NCBI GenBank assembly: GCA_947445035.1
Contig: CANFCK010000004.1
Span: forward strand, 211,369 to 275,368
DNA from: Deltaproteobacteria bacterium
GTDB taxonomy: Bacteria > Myxococcota_A > UBA796 > SXON01
DNA length: 64,000 nt
Direction: 5' to 3'
Under the pieces are notes generated by a model. That model had not been told where the DNA came from. It did not search any database and saw nothing but the letters and a program-made list of their open reading frames with translations. Positions 61,523 to 64,000 of the stretch are shown piece after piece. Both the position numbers and the translations under genes were made by a program. Numbering within the stretch: the stretch's first letter is position 1; every line of letters starts with the position of its first letter.

Positions 61523-63028
61523 CTACCCCTCCGGCTTCCAGTTCCAGGGCAGCAACTCGTCCACGGTGACCCCCGGCCAGTTCACCCGCACGATCACGTC
61601 GGCGAGGTACGCCCGGGGCTCAACCCCGTGCAGAACACAGGTGGACACGATGGTTAGGAGGATCGCGAGGTTCTGCCCACCCTCGTCGTGACCGACAAAC
61701 AGTGAATTCTTGCGAAGGAGGGCCACGATCCTCAGCGCCCGTTCGCTCACGTTGTTGTCCAAGGCCACCTTGGGGTCGGTGAGAAACACCTTGAGGGCCT
61801 TCTCCTGGTTCGTGGCGTAGGCGATGGCCTCGCCGAGGGGCGACTTCGGTGCTGCCCGCCCCTTCGCCGCGAGGAGCAGCTTGAACAGGGCGTCGACGAT
61901 CGGCCTCGACTCGGCCTGCCGGAGCGCCCGGTGGGCGTCGGTCCCGTAGATGCCGCGCTCGGCGGCGGCCAGCTCCACGTCGAACAGCTTGCTGATCTCC
62001 TCGATCATGGGGTCCACGACGGATCCGTGGTTCTTCCGCGCGTTGAACAGCTTGCGTCGAGCGTGGCTCCAACACCCGGCCCGGGTTCGTTTGGCGGGGA
62101 CGGTGACGGTGTTGTACCCGCTGTAGCCGTCGACCTGGAGCATGCCTTTGCTGTCGCCGAGCACGGCGTCGGGCACTTTCGCGCTCCGGGTCGGGTCGTA
62201 CTTGTAAAGGATCGCGTTGACGAGGATGAAGGTCCACATCCACCCTTTCCGGCAGCCACCCTTCTCCAACACGGGTTGCGGGGTCTCGTCCGCGGAGATG
62301 TGCTCGGCTTCGGGGGCCAGCGCCATCAGCGCCTTGTAGATCGGCTCCACCTGGTCAGCGGTGCGATGGAACATCGCGCCGAGCTGGGTTGGGGCGACGT
62401 GGCAGCCCTCGCGGGCGAGCGACTTCGACTGCCGGTCGAGCGGCATCACGTCGATGCACTTCGACACGACCACCTGGGCGTGGAAGTTGGGGCCGTACTG
62501 CCCACCCTCGTGAACCTGGGGCGGCGGGGCCGCCGTGATCACGCACCCGCCGCACGGGCACACCAGCTTCTCGCGCACCCAGCGGATCCGCACCGTTCGC
62601 GCCGGGATGTACTCGATCTGCTCGCTGATGTCGCCCTCGCCGAGCGGCTTGAGGTCCGTGCGGTGGCAGACCGGGCAGACCCGATCCTCGTCCGGCACCG
62701 CGATCTTCTTCTCAACGAAGGGCAGCTCGGCACGCTTGGCGCGACTCTTCTCCCGTGACTTCTGCCGGGCGGCTTCACGCTCCTCGGGCGTCCGCTTGGC
62801 CGACGCCTTCTTCTTCGCCTCGCGCTTCGGATCGGGGACGTGCTCGGACTTCCGGCCGTAGACCGCGCGCAACAACTGCTCGATCCGCGCGTCCTTGCGG
62901 GCCAGTTCCTCCTGCAACCCCTGGATCAGGACCTTGAGCACCATGACGATTGGCGCGACGATCGCCCGCACGGACGGGTCGAGGGATGCGAGGACGCCAT
63001 CGAGGTCTTGGAGGGTGGACACATCCAC
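61523..63028 (-). CDS. tnpC: IS66 transposase (TnpC)
   Basis: A 501-residue IS66 transposase. It has an N-terminal helical leader (ARKDARIEQLLRAVYGRKSEH), a zinc-finger-like block (CPVCHRTDLKPLGEG), the DDE core (ISADETPQPVLEKG, QVDGYSGYN, and a late RALRIVALLRKNSLF region), and the C-terminal WNWKPEG. The gene appears intact. It is the catalytic member of the three-gene IS66 operon. Confidence 0.93.
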   Translation of the reverse strand: MDVSTLQDLDGVLASLDPSVRAIVAPIVMVLKVLIQGLQEELARKDARIEQLLRAVYGRKSEHVPDPKREAKKKASAKRTPEEREAARQKSREKSRAKRAELPFVEKKIAVPDEDRVCPVCHRTDLKPLGEGDISEQIEYIPARTVRIRWVREKLVCPCGGCVITAAPPPQVHEGGQYGPNFHAQVVVSKCIDVMPLDRQSKSLAREGCHVAPTQLGAMFHRTADQVEPIYKALMALAPEAEHISADETPQPVLEKGGCRKGWMWTFILVNAILYKYDPTRSAKVPDAVLGDSKGMLQVDGYSGYNTVTVPAKRTRAGCWSHARRKLFNARKNHGSVVDPMIEEISKLFDVELAAAERGIYGTDAHRALRQAESRPIVDALFKLLLAAKGRAAPKSPLGEAIAYATNQEKALKVFLTDPKVALDNNVSERALRIVALLRKNSLFVGHDEGGQNLAILLTIVSTCVLHGVEPRAYLADVIVRVNWPGVTVDELLPWNWKPEG

Positions 63029-63040
63029 CTTGAACCACGT

Positions 63041-63412
63041 CTATGCGTGCGTGTCGATCCCCTTCGGAGTGGGAACCCAGACTTTAGGTTTTCGAACCTT
63101 TTGAATGTCGATTCCGTCGAGGAGCATCGCTAGGTCGGTCGCGTCGATCGAGATGGTGCGCGCGTTTTCTCCACGAGCAGGGAAGCGAAAACGACCCTCC
63201 TCGAGCCGCTTCGCCAGGAGGACGAACCCGCCGCGCGACCACGTCAGGACCTTCACGTGCGTCATCCGCTTCGAGAGGAACACGAACAGGTGGCCGCTGT
63301 ACACGTCGAGGCCGTTCTCCTCGACCCAGCCTGCGAGGGCGTCCATCCCCTTGCGGATATCGACGGGTTCCGACGCGACGTAGATCTTCGTGGACGCGGG
63401 GATGTTCAGCAT
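63041..63412 (-). CDS. tnpB: IS66 accessory protein TnpB (Orf2)
   Basis: A 123-residue protein starting MLNIPASTKIYVASEPVDIRKGMDALAGW, the IS66 Orf2 hallmark. The later GHLFVFLSKRMTHVKVLTWSRGGFVLLAKRLEEG is also typical. It is required for transposition in characterised IS66 elements, with an unknown molecular role. It lies 12 bases before tnpC and overlaps tnpA. Confidence 0.93.
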   Translation of the reverse strand: MLNIPASTKIYVASEPVDIRKGMDALAGWVEENGLDVYSGHLFVFLSKRMTHVKVLTWSRGGFVLLAKRLEEGRFRFPARGENARTISIDATDLAMLLDGIDIQKVRKPKVWVPTPKGIDTHA

Positions 63413-63942
63413 CGGCGCAGCTCCGCGGCGAGTTCGGCCACCCAGGAGGCGGGCGGCAGCGTGTCGAACACCAAGCCCACGCCGTCGCCGAGCATGAGGC
63501 GGATGCCTGTCCTGGCGGCCTCAGGCGGAGGTGCCGGAGCTGCCGGGGGCGCAGGCGCGCGCACGACCTCCAGCATCGTCGGGGCATGCCGGCGAAGGAC
63601 CGGTGGTGTCGCCGCGACGTACCGCCGCGAACGGGCATCTCCACCCAACCAGCGGCTCACCGTGCCGGAGCCGAGCCCCATCGCACGCGCCAGGTCTCGC
63701 TGTGAGCCGGTCCACGTCCGTGCTCGTTCGATGACTTCGGCTTTTCGAGCCTCGTAGTCAACGATGCCGGCCGTGGCCGCCGCCGCCGTCAGCCACTTCG
63801 AGACCGTGCTCTGGCAGATCCCGTGCTGGGCGGCGAACTGGGCCTGCGTCCCCTCCCACGCCTGCGCCGCCGCAACGAGCGCCGCTCGCTCCTCGGGGCT
63901 GAACACCCGGAATTGATCCTCCGACTCCATTTCGCACCTCAC
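63406..63942 (-). CDS. tnpA: IS66 accessory protein TnpA (HTH type)
   Basis: A 178-residue protein with N-terminal HTH motifs (EGTQAQFAAQHGICQSTVSKWL and a second SQRDLARAMGLGSGTVSRWL), a Pro/Ala-rich linker and the IS66-type C-terminus (GIRLMLGDGVGLVFDTLPP). It overlaps tnpB by 7 bases. A double HTH is more than the usual single one in many IS66 TnpA proteins. Confidence 0.85.
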   Translation of the reverse strand: MRCEMESEDQFRVFSPEERAALVAAAQAWEGTQAQFAAQHGICQSTVSKWLTAAAATAGIVDYEARKAEVIERARTWTGSQRDLARAMGLGSGTVSRWLGGDARSRRYVAATPPVLRRHAPTMLEVVRAPAPPAAPAPPPEAARTGIRLMLGDGVGLVFDTLPPASWVAELAAELRRC

Positions 63943-64000
63943 CCGGGAGCGTCACCCGGGAGTTGGGAGCCGGCCCCCACGGGCGCGCTGAGTGTTTACC

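Larger units (their letters stand above)
61057..63999. mobile_element. IS66-family insertion sequence with passenger gene
   Basis: A 2943-bp IS66-type element. The ends share the inverted repeat GTAAACACTCAGCG (left 61057-61070, right end complementary at 63986-63999), then partial matches (GCCC, GGG). The 8 bases before the left end are CGAGCGCC, and the single base available after the right end, C at 64000, is consistent with a duplication starting there. Three transposition genes run leftward at the right (tnpA, tnpB, tnpC). A small lipoprotein gene lies between the left repeat and tnpC. Confidence 0.88.

Noticed and set aside
1..64000. CRISPR arrays, rRNA genes or plasmid-type replication origins.
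   Set aside because: No regularly spaced short repeats, no rRNA-like sequence and no replication gene were seen. The repeats present are Asp-rich coding repeats.

Overview
The window is a high-GC chromosomal segment that most resembles a Myxococcota (former deltaproteobacterial) genome. The reasons are the many secreted proteins and lipoproteins with Asp-rich MopE-like or thrombospondin-3-like calcium repeats, a C-terminal CxC-hydrophobic-Arg tail of MYXO-CTERM type, lipoproteins with a DTADTG-style acidic linker after the lipobox Cys, multidomain Ser/Thr kinases (kinase-AAA-TPR and kinase-WD40), and orphan TadE/TadG genes. Assignment below phylum is not possible from the sequence alone.

Layout. 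1-1.2 kb: end of a RegB-type sensor kinase and its RegA-type regulator. 1.2-8.4 kb (minus strand): a tight string argG, membrane desaturase, lipoprotein, P-loop protein, argC, argD and argF'. The transcarbamylase is of the N-acyl-ornithine type and has Ala at the residue that separates acetyl- from succinyl-ornithine enzymes. 8.5-30.5 kb: housekeeping genes (rlmE, engB, mtnA, a RluA-type synthase, an LpxH-like phosphoesterase) interleaved with large secreted or lipoproteins, a Lys/Ala-rich protein coupled to a PknK-like kinase, TadE/TadG, and a YVTN-propeller/di-haem lipoprotein. 30.59-31.07 kb: a four-helix-bundle (S23) gene inside a 482-bp unit with 13-bp terminal inverted repeats and a 9-bp target duplication. 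32-35.3 kb: lipB, tRNA-Val, infC-rpmI-rplT, a small lipoprotein where pheST usually lies, ihfA, merR, tRNA-Pro. 35.6-39.3 kb: an FHA/winged-helix gene broken at a G9 tract, coupled to a kinase-WD40 gene.

40.5-42.3 kb holds the most striking object: a lipoprotein-like beta-propeller/TlpA-thioredoxin gene interrupted by one in-frame UGA exactly at the first Cys of the CxxC motif. A 5-bp stem with an AGGUCU loop follows 16 nt after the UGA, so the protein is very probably a selenoprotein (UxxC).

46.8-52.2 kb is an accessory island: large serine recombinase, Xre regulator, divergent HTH gene with palindromic operator, ParA-like and RHH partition genes with CCATATGA boxes, then debris (a toxin-antitoxin remnant fused to a second recombinase fragment). 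52.5-61 kb carries more lipoproteins, a degenerate IS66 copy and an unusual HExxH protein. 61.06-64.0 kb is an essentially complete IS66-family element with matching inverted repeats and a small lipoprotein gene as passenger. It is inserted in a PD-(D/E)XK-transposase remnant.
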